Virus record (IMG/VR): IMGVR_UViG_3300017714_000050
Location: 1 to 36,139 of that record
Origin: a virus
Direction: 5' to 3' (one strand)
Length of the DNA: 36,139 nt
Shown: piece after piece, positions 25,813 to 33,811 of the stretch
How the letters are laid out: each line of letters opens with the position of its first letter
How positions within the stretch are numbered: the first letter of the stretch is position 1
Notes under the pieces: model-generated
Seen by the model: only the letters and a program-made list of their open reading frames with translations
Told to the model about the DNA's origin: nothing
Database searches by the model: none
Program-made: the position numbers and the translations under genes

Positions 25813-26158
25813 TTTGATTCCTCCTTTCTTCCTTCTTCTTACGAAGATAACACTTACCACACATCGGTTTGCGTCTTCCACTAATAGCAGATTTAGACAC
25901 AGTTATACCACAGCGAATACAAACCGGAAGGTCTGCATTGTCGCTGTCGTCGGGTGTTTCAAGTATATTCAGGCTAAAAAGTGATTGTATAATAACTTTT
26001 TGCTTACGGCACTCCGACATTGGTAGGTCATCGGCAACAGCTTCAAAATTAGCAACCCATTCAGCAACGGGAAACCTGTCAATCATATACTTGAGAACCA
26101 TGCGTAATTCAGAATTCTCTAATTCAAGGTGTTTAATCTTTTTGTCCTTGTATGTCAT
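25805..26158 (-). CDS. Zinc-ribbon protein (117 aa)
   Basis: Start ATG 26158 with GAGTGAT upstream; longer in-frame starts would overlap the Api92-like gene further. N-terminal helical part (KIKHLELENSELRMVLKYMI), C-terminal CIRC and CGKC knuckles and a basic tail (YLRKKKEERR). May bind nucleic acid. Overlaps both neighbours. Confidence 0.6.
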   Translation of the reverse strand: MTYKDKKIKHLELENSELRMVLKYMIDRFPVAEWVANFEAVADDLPMSECRKQKVIIQSLFSLNILETPDDSDNADLPVCIRCGITVSKSAISGRRKPMCGKCYLRKKKEERRNQNA

Positions 26159-26876
26159 TGTTATCACTCGCATAGTTGTTGTCAGATAGTTTGCGTAATT
26201 TGTCTTGGTAGGTGTCGGTAAGTGAATAGATTTCATACCCTGTTTGGCGACTATCTTCAAAGATACAATCCCCGTTGAGATATACCTGTTCGCCTTCCAT
26301 ACCGCCTTCTTCCTCCCATTTATTACAGAACAGTAGTCGTGGGTTCATTTCACTTAAATGATAGAATACATTTTCTGGTGGCGACCAAGCCGTAGTAAAT
26401 GACATTTGAAGCATATAGAACGGTGCTTTCCCCTCCATACCTAAGGTTGTAGCATCATTGTAAGGAACAAAGACCGGCTGATGCCATAAATTAGAATTAA
26501 GGTTTGTCTCCATAGTGAAGGAATAGGCATCCCACTTGGTATCCCAGTTTTTAATGCTCCAATCATACAAGTTGACAGCACCGTATTTTTCCTTAAGTGC
26601 TTCATATTCACCATCGGAAACAGCAACATTTTTACCATCAACTCTTCTCCAAACTCTATGTGATTCACCGTCAATAGTGCAGACACCAGATGATATATCC
26701 TCGAGTGCTTCTGGTCTAGGTAAGACAGATTCAAAGGAAAACATAATGAACATGTTGTCGCTTAGGTCATCGGTGTTCAAGGGATTCTCCATGTTGGTAA
26801 GATGGAAGTAAATAAAGTCCTCCAAATATCCCCTTTCACCTGTAATAGTAATAGTATTCTGACAATGGTTAGGCAT
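26133..26876 (-). CDS. Api92-like protein (DUF1281/ferredoxin-like domain)
   Basis: A 247-aa protein with the hallmarks of the phage Api92-like family: MPNHCQNTITITG at the start, ESVLPRPEAL, YDWSIKNWDTKWDAYSF, FTTAWSPPENVFYHLSEM and a late EEEGGMEG. The family is frequent in phages and conjugative elements; its biochemical role is not known to me. It starts at a TAATG junction with the 48-aa gene upstream. One of the few recognisable proteins in the accessory zone. Confidence 0.8.
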   Translation of the reverse strand: MPNHCQNTITITGERGYLEDFIYFHLTNMENPLNTDDLSDNMFIMFSFESVLPRPEALEDISSGVCTIDGESHRVWRRVDGKNVAVSDGEYEALKEKYGAVNLYDWSIKNWDTKWDAYSFTMETNLNSNLWHQPVFVPYNDATTLGMEGKAPFYMLQMSFTTAWSPPENVFYHLSEMNPRLLFCNKWEEEGGMEGEQVYLNGDCIFEDSRQTGYEIYSLTDTYQDKLRKLSDNNYASDNNDIQGQKD

Positions 26877-27022
26877 TACTCATCACCGTCTTGTCTTATT
26901 TGTGCTACTAAATCATGGAATTGCATCCAAGTAATACCCATCATATTCTCTAATTCATCATTGGGTGTATTCATCCATTCACTTAAGTTTATTATTACTC
27001 TCTTCATCAATTCTATATTCAT
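26876..27022 (-). CDS. Small protein (48 aa)
   Basis: ATG 27022 (or 27025) follows GAGGAGGAAGA; stop TAA at 26876 overlaps the Api92-like ATG. The sequence starts MNIELMKRVIINLSEWMNT, probably two helices. No motif. Real by coupling and ribosome site. Confidence 0.6.
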   Translation of the reverse strand: MNIELMKRVIINLSEWMNTPNDELENMMGITWMQFHDLVAQIRQDGDE

Positions 27023-27813
27023 CATTCTTCCTCCTCATCGACAAACTTTGTGCAGGCAATATCCCTTTCAATCTCTACTTCACCACGACATGAAATGCTT
27101 GATTTGCTGTGTGTAATGAAGTTATGAAGCATACTTCGAAGCCATGCAACAAACGCTTGTAGTTTGTCGTCGGCATCGGTAAAGGTGCTGGCCTTGTTAG
27201 CAGCACATGTCATTTTGATTTCTAGTGAAGTCCATTCATCGTCAGCATTTACTTCGGTGTGAACAGAAAAGCCATAGATGTTTAAGTCATCGCCGTTTCT
27301 GTTGTCTGGGTCAGTCCTAATGTGAAAGTCGTTAGCCCAATCCTCTATACCTTCGCTGTGATTCCACTTGTAAATGTAGTAAAGACCGTGTTCTTCAGCA
27401 ACCTTACCGTCGATAAATAGTTTGGTTGGAATCCAAGAATTACCTCGGGGTCTATCCAATTCTTTGCTTGTGTCAACGATACTTACTTCGAATCCTAAAT
27501 CCTCTAATATCTTTTCAGCCTTTTCACTAAGCTCATACCTAGTATCAAGTGTGTGGTATCTTTCTTCTGCTGTTTGTGGGTCGTATATTCTAACGCTCCA
27601 AGACTCTACTAACACTGTATCACGGACTTCGTTAGCCTTGGGTTTGTTAGCCCAAGACTCAGTGAATCCTATGCCTGCGGTTTGGAATGCCTTACCATAT
27701 AGCCTTTGTGTTAGTATCTCATCATCATTACCCTCGGACAGAACTCCGCCGATTGGTGTCTCGATGTCAAACTTCAGTTTGATATATTGCTTGTATTTTC
27801 TATTACTTATCAT
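27022..27813 (-). CDS. Hypothetical protein heading operon (263 aa)
   Basis: Preceded by TTAGGAGGATTAAAACT and a TATA box about 66-76 nt upstream, so this mRNA has a leader. Beta-rich and acidic (RLYGKAFQTAGIGFTES, DLNIYGFSVHTEVNADDEW), with a helical AFVAWLRSMLHNFITH near the C-terminus and a poly-Glu end. No family recognised. First of six genes down to 24686. Confidence 0.65.
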   Translation of the reverse strand: MISNRKYKQYIKLKFDIETPIGGVLSEGNDDEILTQRLYGKAFQTAGIGFTESWANKPKANEVRDTVLVESWSVRIYDPQTAEERYHTLDTRYELSEKAEKILEDLGFEVSIVDTSKELDRPRGNSWIPTKLFIDGKVAEEHGLYYIYKWNHSEGIEDWANDFHIRTDPDNRNGDDLNIYGFSVHTEVNADDEWTSLEIKMTCAANKASTFTDADDKLQAFVAWLRSMLHNFITHSKSSISCRGEVEIERDIACTKFVDEEEE

Positions 27814-27878
27814 AGTTTTAATCCTCCTAATTTATTGTGTCCGCTCATAGTCGCCACAGTCAGTATATAGCGTGGTAG

Positions 27879-27906
27879 TTTATAAACATATCGGTTGACC
27901 ACTCTT
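27879..27906 (-). promoter_or_regulatory. Promoter of the 27813-24686 operon (TATA plus AAGA box)
   Basis: ATGTTTATAAA on the minus strand, AAGA 17 nt upstream of it. A leader of roughly 40 nt with AGGAGG precedes the first ATG. Confidence 0.75.
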
Positions 27907-28153
27907 ACACCTCCCATTGGCTCGTGTCGCCTCTTTGACAATGCGACTCGCGGAATCTGTTATCTCTACGCAGCATGCGTGTTAGTTTTTCTGGATATGG
28001 TAATCGAGAATTTGAACGGTATTTTTTACCCTTTTGGCGAATAAGCATACCAATCAATGCACGAGATGAAACGGGATAATCTATCTGCGATAGCACTTCG
28101 TAAGCCCTTTCGCAAATTCTAAGTTCGCCCTGCTTTCTTTTAAGTGGTTTCAT
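27905..28153 (-). CDS. Basic winged-helix protein (82 aa)
   Basis: ICERAYEVLSQIDYPVSSRA then LIGMLIRQKG and PYPEKLTRMLRRDNRF give helix-helix-turn-helix, ending in a QWEV wing strand. Strongly basic. ATGA overlap with the upstream gene. Last gene of the ArdC-like operon, with the next promoter overlapping its stop. Confidence 0.65.
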   Translation of the reverse strand: MKPLKRKQGELRICERAYEVLSQIDYPVSSRALIGMLIRQKGKKYRSNSRLPYPEKLTRMLRRDNRFRESHCQRGDTSQWEV

Positions 28154-28458
28154 TCTTCTTCACCTACCGGAATATACCAGCCTAATGCGTCTTTGATTCT
28201 CTTCTTGTAAGCGAAAGCATGGTCTATTTTGTTGAACTCGATGTATAGTGATGAACCTTCAACCAAATGTGATTTGTTTCTTGGCATCAAACAATCAAGA
28301 AAACTATTCCATTCATAAGTAGTCCAGTTCCTTTGATGTAATTTGATATAGTAAGTGTCATCAACAAATGAAGCCCTAATAATCATATCGTGATACCGAG
28401 CGGTATTGCCCCACTTAGGTATCATGTGTGGCTCATACTTTTCACTACTATTCTCCAA
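28150..28458 (-). CDS. Hypothetical protein (102 aa)
   Basis: No ATG at the 5' end. TTG 28458 with AGGTGA five nt upstream is preferred, GTG 28467 possible. Aromatic and beta-rich (DTYYIKLHQRNWTTYEWNSF), ending GWYIPVGEEE. Not recognised. Overlaps the downstream winged-helix gene by 4 nt. Confidence 0.55.
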   Translation of the reverse strand: MENSSEKYEPHMIPKWGNTARYHDMIIRASFVDDTYYIKLHQRNWTTYEWNSFLDCLMPRNKSHLVEGSSLYIEFNKIDHAFAYKKRIKDALGWYIPVGEEE

Positions 28459-28537
28459 TGTATTCACCTTCCGTTGGCATCTTTGGCTCTTTGTCGTTCA
28501 CGAAGTATGTGTTATAATATATCTTATACATCGTCAT
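28448..28537 (-). CDS. Possible micro-protein (29 aa)
   Basis: ATG 28537 preceded by GGTGAGGAAC inside the end of the upstream gene; stop TAG 28448 overlaps the next start. Reads MTMYKIYYNTYFVNDKEPKM and nine more residues. It fills an otherwise untranslated gap in a gapless operon, the only reason to propose it. Confidence 0.3.
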   Translation of the reverse strand: MTMYKIYYNTYFVNDKEPKMPTEGEYIGE

Positions 28538-28892
28538 GTTCCTCACCGTTTATTAAGAAAAATATATCATCATGGAGTTGTGTAAAATTCATCAATAGTT
28601 TTTCACCAGTTCCCTTGATTCCAAAGTATTTCTTTACCGGAGTAACCTTCCATGTTCGGGTAGGCTTCATTCCTATTTTGCACCATAGCGTTAAATCACG
28701 CTTAGTAATAATAAGATTCCAAATGGCTCTACCCATTGGCTTACCATTAACATTTAATACGCTATTTTCGTCTTCATCACGAGCCTCATTGTCGGCAATA
28801 AATTCGCTGAAAAATGGTGAAGTATAATCGTATATCCCATGCCTTCCGCCTTGGCATATTTTTAACCATAGTTTTTGTTGGTCTTCTCTCAT
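28524..28892 (-). CDS. Hypothetical protein (122 aa)
   Basis: ATG 28892 follows GGAGGAAGA. KPMGRAIWNLIITKRDLTLW then GMKPTRTWKVTPVKKYFGIK and LLMNFTQLHDDIFFLINGEE suggest a compact alpha/beta protein with basic patches. The N-terminus is MREDQQKLWLKICQGGRHGI. Not recognised. Confidence 0.6.
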   Translation of the reverse strand: MREDQQKLWLKICQGGRHGIYDYTSPFFSEFIADNEARDEDENSVLNVNGKPMGRAIWNLIITKRDLTLWCKIGMKPTRTWKVTPVKKYFGIKGTGEKLLMNFTQLHDDIFFLINGEEHDDV

Positions 28893-29026
28893 TCTTCTTC
28901 CTCCGTTGGTGACTGGATTAGGGAAATGGTTTGAGCCCGTTCCTTAATCATTTGTCTTTGTCTTCGTAGTTTACCCGATGGGTGCTTTATATGCCAGCTC
29001 TTTGCGTTTTTCTTTCTTGTGTTCAT
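28892..29026 (-). CDS. Small basic protein (44 aa)
   Basis: ATG 29026 has AAGGAGGAATAACTA upstream, one of the strongest ribosome sites here; stop TGA overlaps the next ATG. Starts MNTRKKNAKSWHIKHPSGKL and is rich in Arg/Lys up to residue 30, so nucleic-acid binding is plausible. Confidence 0.65.
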
Positions 29027-29253
29027 TAGTTATTCCTCCTTAATATTTCTTTAGCAACGGTGTCTTGTTGTAAAAGAAGTGGATAAACCCGCATCCAGTG
29101 TCTTAGGATATTTCGTGCGTGTTTTCTTGCTATAAAAAATTCATCTGCTATATATGGTGCAGCCCCAAACATATTAACTACTCCTGATAACTTCAGATTG
29201 TGTAGGTAAATATAGTAGTCCATGTATTCTTCATTTATTGTTTCATCATTCAT
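29026..29253 (-). CDS. Small HTH-like helical protein (75 aa)
   Basis: ATG 29253 with GAGGAGG nine nt upstream, inside the end of the ArdC-like gene. LSGVVNMFGAAPYIADEFFI then ARKHARNILRHWMRVYP looks like a helix-turn-helix with a long basic recognition helix. Function unknown. Confidence 0.6.
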   Translation of the reverse strand: MNDETINEEYMDYYIYLHNLKLSGVVNMFGAAPYIADEFFIARKHARNILRHWMRVYPLLLQQDTVAKEILRRNN

Positions 29254-30241
29254 CTTTCTTTTCCTCCTCGTCAAACTTTGTGTCGAGAATGTAATCCATA
29301 GCCCGCTGTGCTTTTGAACCGGCTTGTATAATCATTTTGGGGTTAGACTCTAACCGCTTTAGCCAAGATGCTATATACGATACTTGGTTTTGTAAACCCT
29401 CCTCTAGTGCCTCCGAAGGCAATATGTTGAAATGCTTGCATAATAGTGATGCACCTAACTCGGCTACCAATTCTTCGAAGGCATACTTTTCATCACCACC
29501 CATACCAAACTCCCTATCACAGCGTTTCTTGTGACCGGTAGCATGAGTACATTCGTGGAAGAAAGTCGGCATATAGGCAAACCCGCTTGGGAATGCTTCC
29601 TTGACCGGCATATTTACCCTGTCGTCGCCATAGGAATAGAAAGCCCTCGCACCGACTTCACTGAATTTGATACCCTCCTTTTCTAACCATTGGTGCATTT
29701 GGTCGTGAGCTGCTTGTGCTGCCTCCGTAAACTCCGTTGGTTCGGGTTTGTCTTCGTCGGGCAATTCCGGTATAGGTAGGTTTGTACTGCTTCGACCAAA
29801 GACCTTGTGCCACTTTAGAATAGGAATGCGCTTGTCTTTCTCGGGGTCGTCTTTGTCCTTAACCTTAATCATAGTAAAGAACACGACGGTATGAGCCGTT
29901 TCGCCCTTTTGTACTCCGTAGTATTCATTAGCCTTCTTGTATGGTTTGCCGTCGCTGGATTCCACCAAGTCATACTGGCCTTGTTTGATAGCATGTTTGC
30001 GACCAAGCTCAGCCCATTGTTTGAAGGATGCAAATTCAATGTCACCCGATGTATAACCTAAGATAAACTGATTGATGCCACGATACGGTTTGCCAGAAAC
30101 TATATTGTGTGCAAGTCCGGTTTTACATTTGGAAGTATCCCAAGGCTTTAGCCAAGGTTTCTTACCTTCCTTTAGTGCTTTGGCTACTAGGTCAGCCATT
30201 TCTTTTACTACTTGGTCTCGTTTCATTGATTGTTTACTCAT
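29246..30241 (-). CDS. ardC: ArdC-like antirestriction protein: ssDNA-binding N-terminus plus zincin peptidase
   Basis: A 331-aa protein (ATG 30241; in-frame GTG 30265 lies close to or upstream of the expected transcript start). N-terminal ArdC domain: ALKEGKKPWLKPWDTSKCK, then SGKPYRGINQFILG, then FASFKQWAELGRK. C-terminal zincin-like domain: PTFFHECTHATGHKKR with HExxH-type HECTH near residue 229, and FEELVAELGASLL supplying the third-ligand helix. ArdC proteins from plasmids and phages bind ssDNA and protect entering DNA from restriction. It heads an operon of small unknown genes (30241 to 27905), making that operon a candidate anti-defence set. Confidence 0.9.
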   Translation of the reverse strand: MSKQSMKRDQVVKEMADLVAKALKEGKKPWLKPWDTSKCKTGLAHNIVSGKPYRGINQFILGYTSGDIEFASFKQWAELGRKHAIKQGQYDLVESSDGKPYKKANEYYGVQKGETAHTVVFFTMIKVKDKDDPEKDKRIPILKWHKVFGRSSTNLPIPELPDEDKPEPTEFTEAAQAAHDQMHQWLEKEGIKFSEVGARAFYSYGDDRVNMPVKEAFPSGFAYMPTFFHECTHATGHKKRCDREFGMGGDEKYAFEELVAELGASLLCKHFNILPSEALEEGLQNQVSYIASWLKRLESNPKMIIQAGSKAQRAMDYILDTKFDEEEKKDE

Positions 30242-30279
30242 TTTTAGGTCGCCCCCTATGTTCACTTATGTTGTTATGG

Positions 30280-30306
30280 TTTATAAACATGCCGATAGAC
30301 ATGCTT
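30280..30306 (-). promoter_or_regulatory. Promoter of ArdC-like operon
   Basis: ATGTTTATAAA on the minus strand with AAGC (one change from AAGA) exactly 16 nt upstream. A short leader with GGGGGCGACC precedes the ATG at 30241. Confidence 0.7.
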
Positions 30307-30320
30307 GCTGCGTAGGAATT

Positions 30321-30359
30321 TTCTGCACCAATTTTCGCTAAGCTTATTTCAGCGGTGCA
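30321..30359 (+). repeat. TGCA-TTTTCG element A with bulged hairpin
   Basis: TTCTGCACCAATTTTCGC at 30321-30338 resembles element C at 33725. TGCAC (30324-30328) pairs with GTGCA (30355-30359), and CGCT (30336-30339) with AGCG (30351-30354), leaving a one-sided bulge. It lies in the 177-nt gap between the 30468 stop and the ArdC promoter; the rest of that gap shows no gene. Confidence 0.5.
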
Positions 30360-30467
30360 TCTGTGCCTATATACACGATTTACCGAGACAAGAAAATGCA
30401 AATAAAAAATCTTATCGCCCCCCATGAAGAATGTAATTGTTTGTTGAGTCATGTTATCACCACTAAC

Positions 30468-31193
30468 TTACCAGAAATATGTCTTCTCGCCATCGCAGGA
30501 GAAGTTGCTGAATCCGTTTTCTCCCATATAGGTAGCCCGCTCACTTCGTAGTCGTGCTTCTTCTTCTTGGTCGATTTTGTATTGCTCGCTTTTGTAATAT
30601 TTCTCCCACTTCTTGTTGGCTCTATCGTTAGAAGTCTCATCTAACACGACACCAGGTGCATGTATGAAGTCAGTTGCTAAATCAACAACAGTTAACTTGT
30701 ACTCAGTACTGTTATCTCGATGCCTAAATTTAAGTCTGAACCCATTCTTGGGGAGTCTAAAGTGAATCTCGTTGCGTAGTTTGTCAAGAATGCCCTCGAA
30801 GGTTTTCTCATGTAGTTTAGTCTTCTCCATATCTTCGTGATGCCATTGTTCCCAATGCTTGAGACGCTCGGGTATCTCTATATTGATACCATAAGCCATA
30901 CACAATGTTTTGAGGTTGTCGCAGTCGGTGAAGGCTTCATACAATTGACAAGCACGAGCACAATGCTCCTCTACTCGCCATTCGTCTCCATAGTCGTTCC
31001 ACCGTCTTGTATCTTCATTGACCTCTAATTCCCAAAAGATTCTCTCTACATCGTAGCCGAGTTTTTCGGGTGAAGCGAATAGCAACCTTTCGGTCTCGGT
31101 ATCATCATATTCCTCATCGAACTCCCTGTCATACTTTCTTCTTACAGCCTTCTTCTCTAACAAATATACTTTTGCTCCTAATTGTTTAGTCAT
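30468..31193 (-). CDS. Hypothetical charged protein (241 aa)
   Basis: Preceded by GGGAGGTAGAATAAG. Strongly charged N-terminus (VRRKYDREFDEEYDDTETER). A middle part with WRVEEHCARACQLYEAFTDC, then a beta-rich stretch (EIHFRLPKNGFRLKFRHRDN). No zinc knuckle pattern despite four cysteines, and no family recognised. Last gene of the 33383 operon. Confidence 0.65.
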   Translation of the reverse strand: MTKQLGAKVYLLEKKAVRRKYDREFDEEYDDTETERLLFASPEKLGYDVERIFWELEVNEDTRRWNDYGDEWRVEEHCARACQLYEAFTDCDNLKTLCMAYGINIEIPERLKHWEQWHHEDMEKTKLHEKTFEGILDKLRNEIHFRLPKNGFRLKFRHRDNSTEYKLTVVDLATDFIHAPGVVLDETSNDRANKKWEKYYKSEQYKIDQEEEARLRSERATYMGENGFSNFSCDGEKTYFW

Positions 31194-31194
31194 C

Positions 31195-31464
31195 TTATTC
31201 TACCTCCCCACTTGTAAATAGCGAGCCTAAATCAAAGAAGCCATCAGACTTCTTTTTCTTTTCTTGCTGACTTTGAATTATTTGGTCAGCGCAAGAAATA
31301 CAATCAAACCTTACTTCTATAAACGGACACCCGCTTAATATATGTGAGGTTGTTGTTATTTTCTTATGAGGAAACTTATCCATATATCTCCAATTTGGGG
31401 CTCTACCACATTTAGAGCAGTTTTTGTCAACAATCTCAACATCTATTTTAGTATCTTTAGTCAT
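31195..31464 (-). CDS. Zinc-ribbon protein (89 aa)
   Basis: CSKCGRAPN and CISC knuckles about 35 residues apart, with a further Cys between (SGCPF). Basic KKKKSDG then a hydrophobic GFFDLGSLF end. Overlaps the upstream gene by 8 nt. Function unknown. Confidence 0.65.
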   Translation of the reverse strand: MTKDTKIDVEIVDKNCSKCGRAPNWRYMDKFPHKKITTTSHILSGCPFIEVRFDCISCADQIIQSQQEKKKKSDGFFDLGSLFTSGEVE

Positions 31465-31699
31465 CTTCTTTTACCTCCTCCAAGAAATAGTTTGCAACCC
31501 ACTCTAATGAAAGGTGAGCAGATTGTGCTACTACCGGAAGTTTGAAACGCCAAGGTCGTCTGTAAATAGACCTAAACCTTGACTTTGTGGTTTTAACTGC
31601 ACCAACATACGCTAACTCTAATTTTGGGTGATTCTCTACCCACACCAAAACGCTTACCATACCACTAGCAAGATTCCTAATTGCGTCTTGCTCATTCAT
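31457..31699 (-). CDS. Hypothetical protein (80 aa)
   Basis: ATG 31699 (MNEQDAIRNLASGMVSVLVW) follows GAGAGG; longer in-frame starts run deep into the upstream gene. Basic middle (KTTKSRFRSIYRRPWRFKLP) and acidic end. No motif recognised. Confidence 0.55.
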   Translation of the reverse strand: MNEQDAIRNLASGMVSVLVWVENHPKLELAYVGAVKTTKSRFRSIYRRPWRFKLPVVAQSAHLSLEWVANYFLEEVKEDD

Positions 31700-32441
31700 A
31701 GAAAGGCCTCTCGAATGGGCGTTCCATAGGAAGAACCATAGTGCGAGCAAAACGGCTCGGATTAGTAAAGTTAAGATATTTGTTGCGACCTTGAACATAA
31801 TCTTCTGCAGATTTGCGAGTCGGGAATGTAGTCCAGTGGGTCAATTCCTCGGAAGAATACCACCAACCTCCTTCTTCTGCGCCACCATAATGCTCGTTGA
31901 CATAAAACTCGCCAACATAAAACATGTCTTGCATAGGTCGGCATGACTTAGGCCACGCATAGAAGTTATAGTCACGGCCTCCTTGTTCGAAGCCTAACTT
32001 CATGTAGTAGTAATCTTGACCATAGTCTTGCTTCTTGAACTCTTCGTATTGCTCCTTCCATTGGTCGTGAAGCTCATACCGATGGTGATAGCCCGCCTCA
32101 AGTTTGATGCCCCAACCAGCGGTGGTTGTGGAGTCAGAATCGACACAAATCTTATCATAGGTATAACCAAGTTTCTCCCATACTTTACTCTCGACATGGT
32201 TTTCTCGATAAACACCCTCATAGAAGTTAACATATTTATTGTAGAGATGTTCATTCCACTCGTAAGGGATAGTGAACCATTGAGTTTTCTGATGCCATGC
32301 ACCCTTAGAGTCAAACCGACTAAAGCAAAGGCGACAGATATACTTATCTGGTTTACGATGAGCGAATGTGCTCTTGTAAGGCCTAATCATTTTTCCGCCT
32401 TGCTTGGTTTCATTACAGACAAAACAACATTGTTTACTCAT
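31692..32441 (-). CDS. Zinc-knuckle protein rich in Tyr/Trp (249 aa)
   Basis: N-terminal CCFVC and CRLC knuckles 31 residues apart form one zinc site. The rest is unusually aromatic (YEWNEHLYNKYVNFYEGVY, GGWWYSSEELTHWTTFP), suggesting a compact beta protein or a ligand-binding surface. Start overlaps the 57-aa zinc gene (ATGA). Not recognised. Confidence 0.65.
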   Translation of the reverse strand: MSKQCCFVCNETKQGGKMIRPYKSTFAHRKPDKYICRLCFSRFDSKGAWHQKTQWFTIPYEWNEHLYNKYVNFYEGVYRENHVESKVWEKLGYTYDKICVDSDSTTTAGWGIKLEAGYHHRYELHDQWKEQYEEFKKQDYGQDYYYMKLGFEQGGRDYNFYAWPKSCRPMQDMFYVGEFYVNEHYGGAEEGGWWYSSEELTHWTTFPTRKSAEDYVQGRNKYLNFTNPSRFARTMVLPMERPFERPFYE

Positions 32442-32611
32442 TGTGATTCCTCCAAGGTTCTTACAGATACCTGAGTTCTTGCATTGGTTAGAGCCGTTAG
32501 TAATACTATTGACTCGTCGCAGTTCCTACATAGATATTGAGTTTGACCATAGAAGACCATGACACCGAAGACATTTTTACGGGTCGAGCAACGCTTACAT
32601 ACATTAAACAT
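32438..32611 (-). CDS. Small zinc-ribbon protein (57 aa)
   Basis: ATG 32611 overlaps the upstream stop (TAATG); stop TGA overlaps the next start (ATGA). Starts MFNVCKRCSTRKNVFGVMVF and has CKRC and CRNC knuckles 19 residues apart, a minimal zinc ribbon, then a helical tail. Function unknown. Confidence 0.7.
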   Translation of the reverse strand: MFNVCKRCSTRKNVFGVMVFYGQTQYLCRNCDESIVLLTALTNARTQVSVRTLEESQ

Positions 32612-32901
32612 TACTCGGAGCCCCCATCTTCTAATCGTGTTTGGAGTTCCATTACACTAACCAAGCCTATCTGATTCTTATTACGATAGGTAGTTAAGAT
32701 GACATACGCTCTTTGGACTGAGCGATTGAATTTAAGTACATTACAACAATCATTCTTGCAATACCACCAACCAGTTGAATCAACCGGTCTCCAGTAAACA
32801 TTGTTTTCTGGACATGGGAAGCTGGAGATACCGTTGCATACGAAGCACTCGGATTTAGACAAGCCATCGTAGGCGGTGTGTTCTTGGTATTCATCAGTCA
32901 T
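32611..32901 (-). CDS. Zinc-binding protein (96 aa)
   Basis: CFVC, a Cys at PCPEN and CKNDCC (residues about 19-53) form a dense cysteine cluster able to hold one or two zincs. A helical/beta tail follows (QRAYVILTTYRNKNQIG). Overlaps its upstream neighbour by 4 nt. Function unknown. Confidence 0.65.
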   Translation of the reverse strand: MTDEYQEHTAYDGLSKSECFVCNGISSFPCPENNVYWRPVDSTGWWYCKNDCCNVLKFNRSVQRAYVILTTYRNKNQIGLVSVMELQTRLEDGGSE

Positions 32902-33383
32902 AGTTCCACCTCGAACATATTGAATAAGTCTTGTTGTGCTTTTAGTTCTGCCTGCAATAGTTTAACCTTAAGGGCGTGTGCCTTTGCTAACTCCATACAT
33001 GCTACTTGGGTGGCTAACCTGCCATCCATAGAGCAAAACCAATCAAGAACCTTAGAGTTGATATGATAGGAAGAATAGATACTTCCCATACACCATGCTT
33101 CTTGCCCTAGATGAGCAAAGCCCTGCACAGCAAGCTTGGGTTCGGCTAATCCGCTGTTATCCCAATAGGCCAGACGCTTTTTGACTGTCCAGCCACCTTG
33201 CACATACTCCATACCCAGTCCAATCTCGACTGCGTAGCATGATGTGTTCTTCTTTTGTAATATCACCAAAGAGCTGACTTTCTTGTCTCCCACCGCAAAG
33301 TGTTTAACTGTAAGTCCAGTTTTTTGGCTCGCCTTTTCATCCCGCTTTACCGAGATATATTCCTTGGGGTTGTGTATATACAT
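32898..33383 (-). CDS. Hypothetical protein heading the 33383 operon (161 aa)
   Basis: ATG 33383 with TGAGGTAAGATAA upstream. The first 110 residues are beta-rich (SSLVILQKKNTSCYAVEIGL, GGWTVKKRLAYWDNSG); the last 45 are a long helix (LAKAHALKVKLLQAELKAQQ). No family recognised. Transcription probably starts from the TATA box at 33477. Confidence 0.65.
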   Translation of the reverse strand: MYIHNPKEYISVKRDEKASQKTGLTVKHFAVGDKKVSSLVILQKKNTSCYAVEIGLGMEYVQGGWTVKKRLAYWDNSGLAEPKLAVQGFAHLGQEAWCMGSIYSSYHINSKVLDWFCSMDGRLATQVACMELAKAHALKVKLLQAELKAQQDLFNMFEVEL

Positions 33384-33476
33384 TTATCTTACCTCATATT
33401 TTTACAGACGGGGGGTTGTTGGAGATGGTAAGTTGTGTTTCGGATTCCCCGCCCATAATGAGTCATGTGCGTTCAA

Positions 33477-33487
33477 CTATATAAAAG
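33477..33487. promoter_or_regulatory. Strong, possibly bidirectional TATA box
   Basis: CTATATAAAAGG on the plus strand, CCTTTTATATAG on the minus. Minus-strand transcription would give a roughly 70-nt leader for the 33383 operon. Plus-strand transcription would run into gene-free DNA, where only a 15-codon ORF (33550) is seen. Confidence 0.55.
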
Positions 33488-33607
33488 GTGCGGAACACGG
33501 AAGTAGCGACCTTGTATATAACTTGTCAGTATTCACGGAACTTGTGAGATGACGGGCTTATTCATTTCCCGAGATTTTACGGAGTATTATAACTGAAAGC
33601 GTGGAAA

Positions 33608-33632
33608 TTTTCTGCAACATTATATCGTAAGG
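33608..33632 (+). repeat. TGCA-TCG element B
   Basis: TTTCTGCAACATTATATCGT then AAGG. It shares TCTGCAAC and TCGTAAG with element D at 34588. Confidence 0.4.
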
Positions 33633-33724
33633 ATATTTTAGGTTTGTGAGCGGGGGGATGATTTTATTTTCGTCATCTGGAGCAAAAACCCTACTCCAAG
33701 CACACACACACAATTTCCTGAATC

Positions 33725-33750
33725 TTTTTCTGCACCTTATTTTCGCATAG
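33725..33750 (+). repeat. TGCA-TTTTCG element C
   Basis: TTTTTCTGCACCTTATTTTC then GCATAG. It matches element A over the TTTTCTGCACC and TTTTCGC blocks with one gap. Confidence 0.45.
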
Positions 33751-33811
33751 AAGTTTTATTGCTTGTGGCCGAGCCTAATCGTGCATCACAACTTGTTTTT
33801 TTGATATGAGC

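Noticed and set aside
33244-33552. Plus-strand ORF of 102 codons
   Set aside because: It is mostly antisense to the 32898-33383 gene, has no ribosome site and spans the TATA box at 33477.
33701-33711. CA dinucleotide run as a functional repeat
   Set aside because: Only about five units; too short to mean more than chance.
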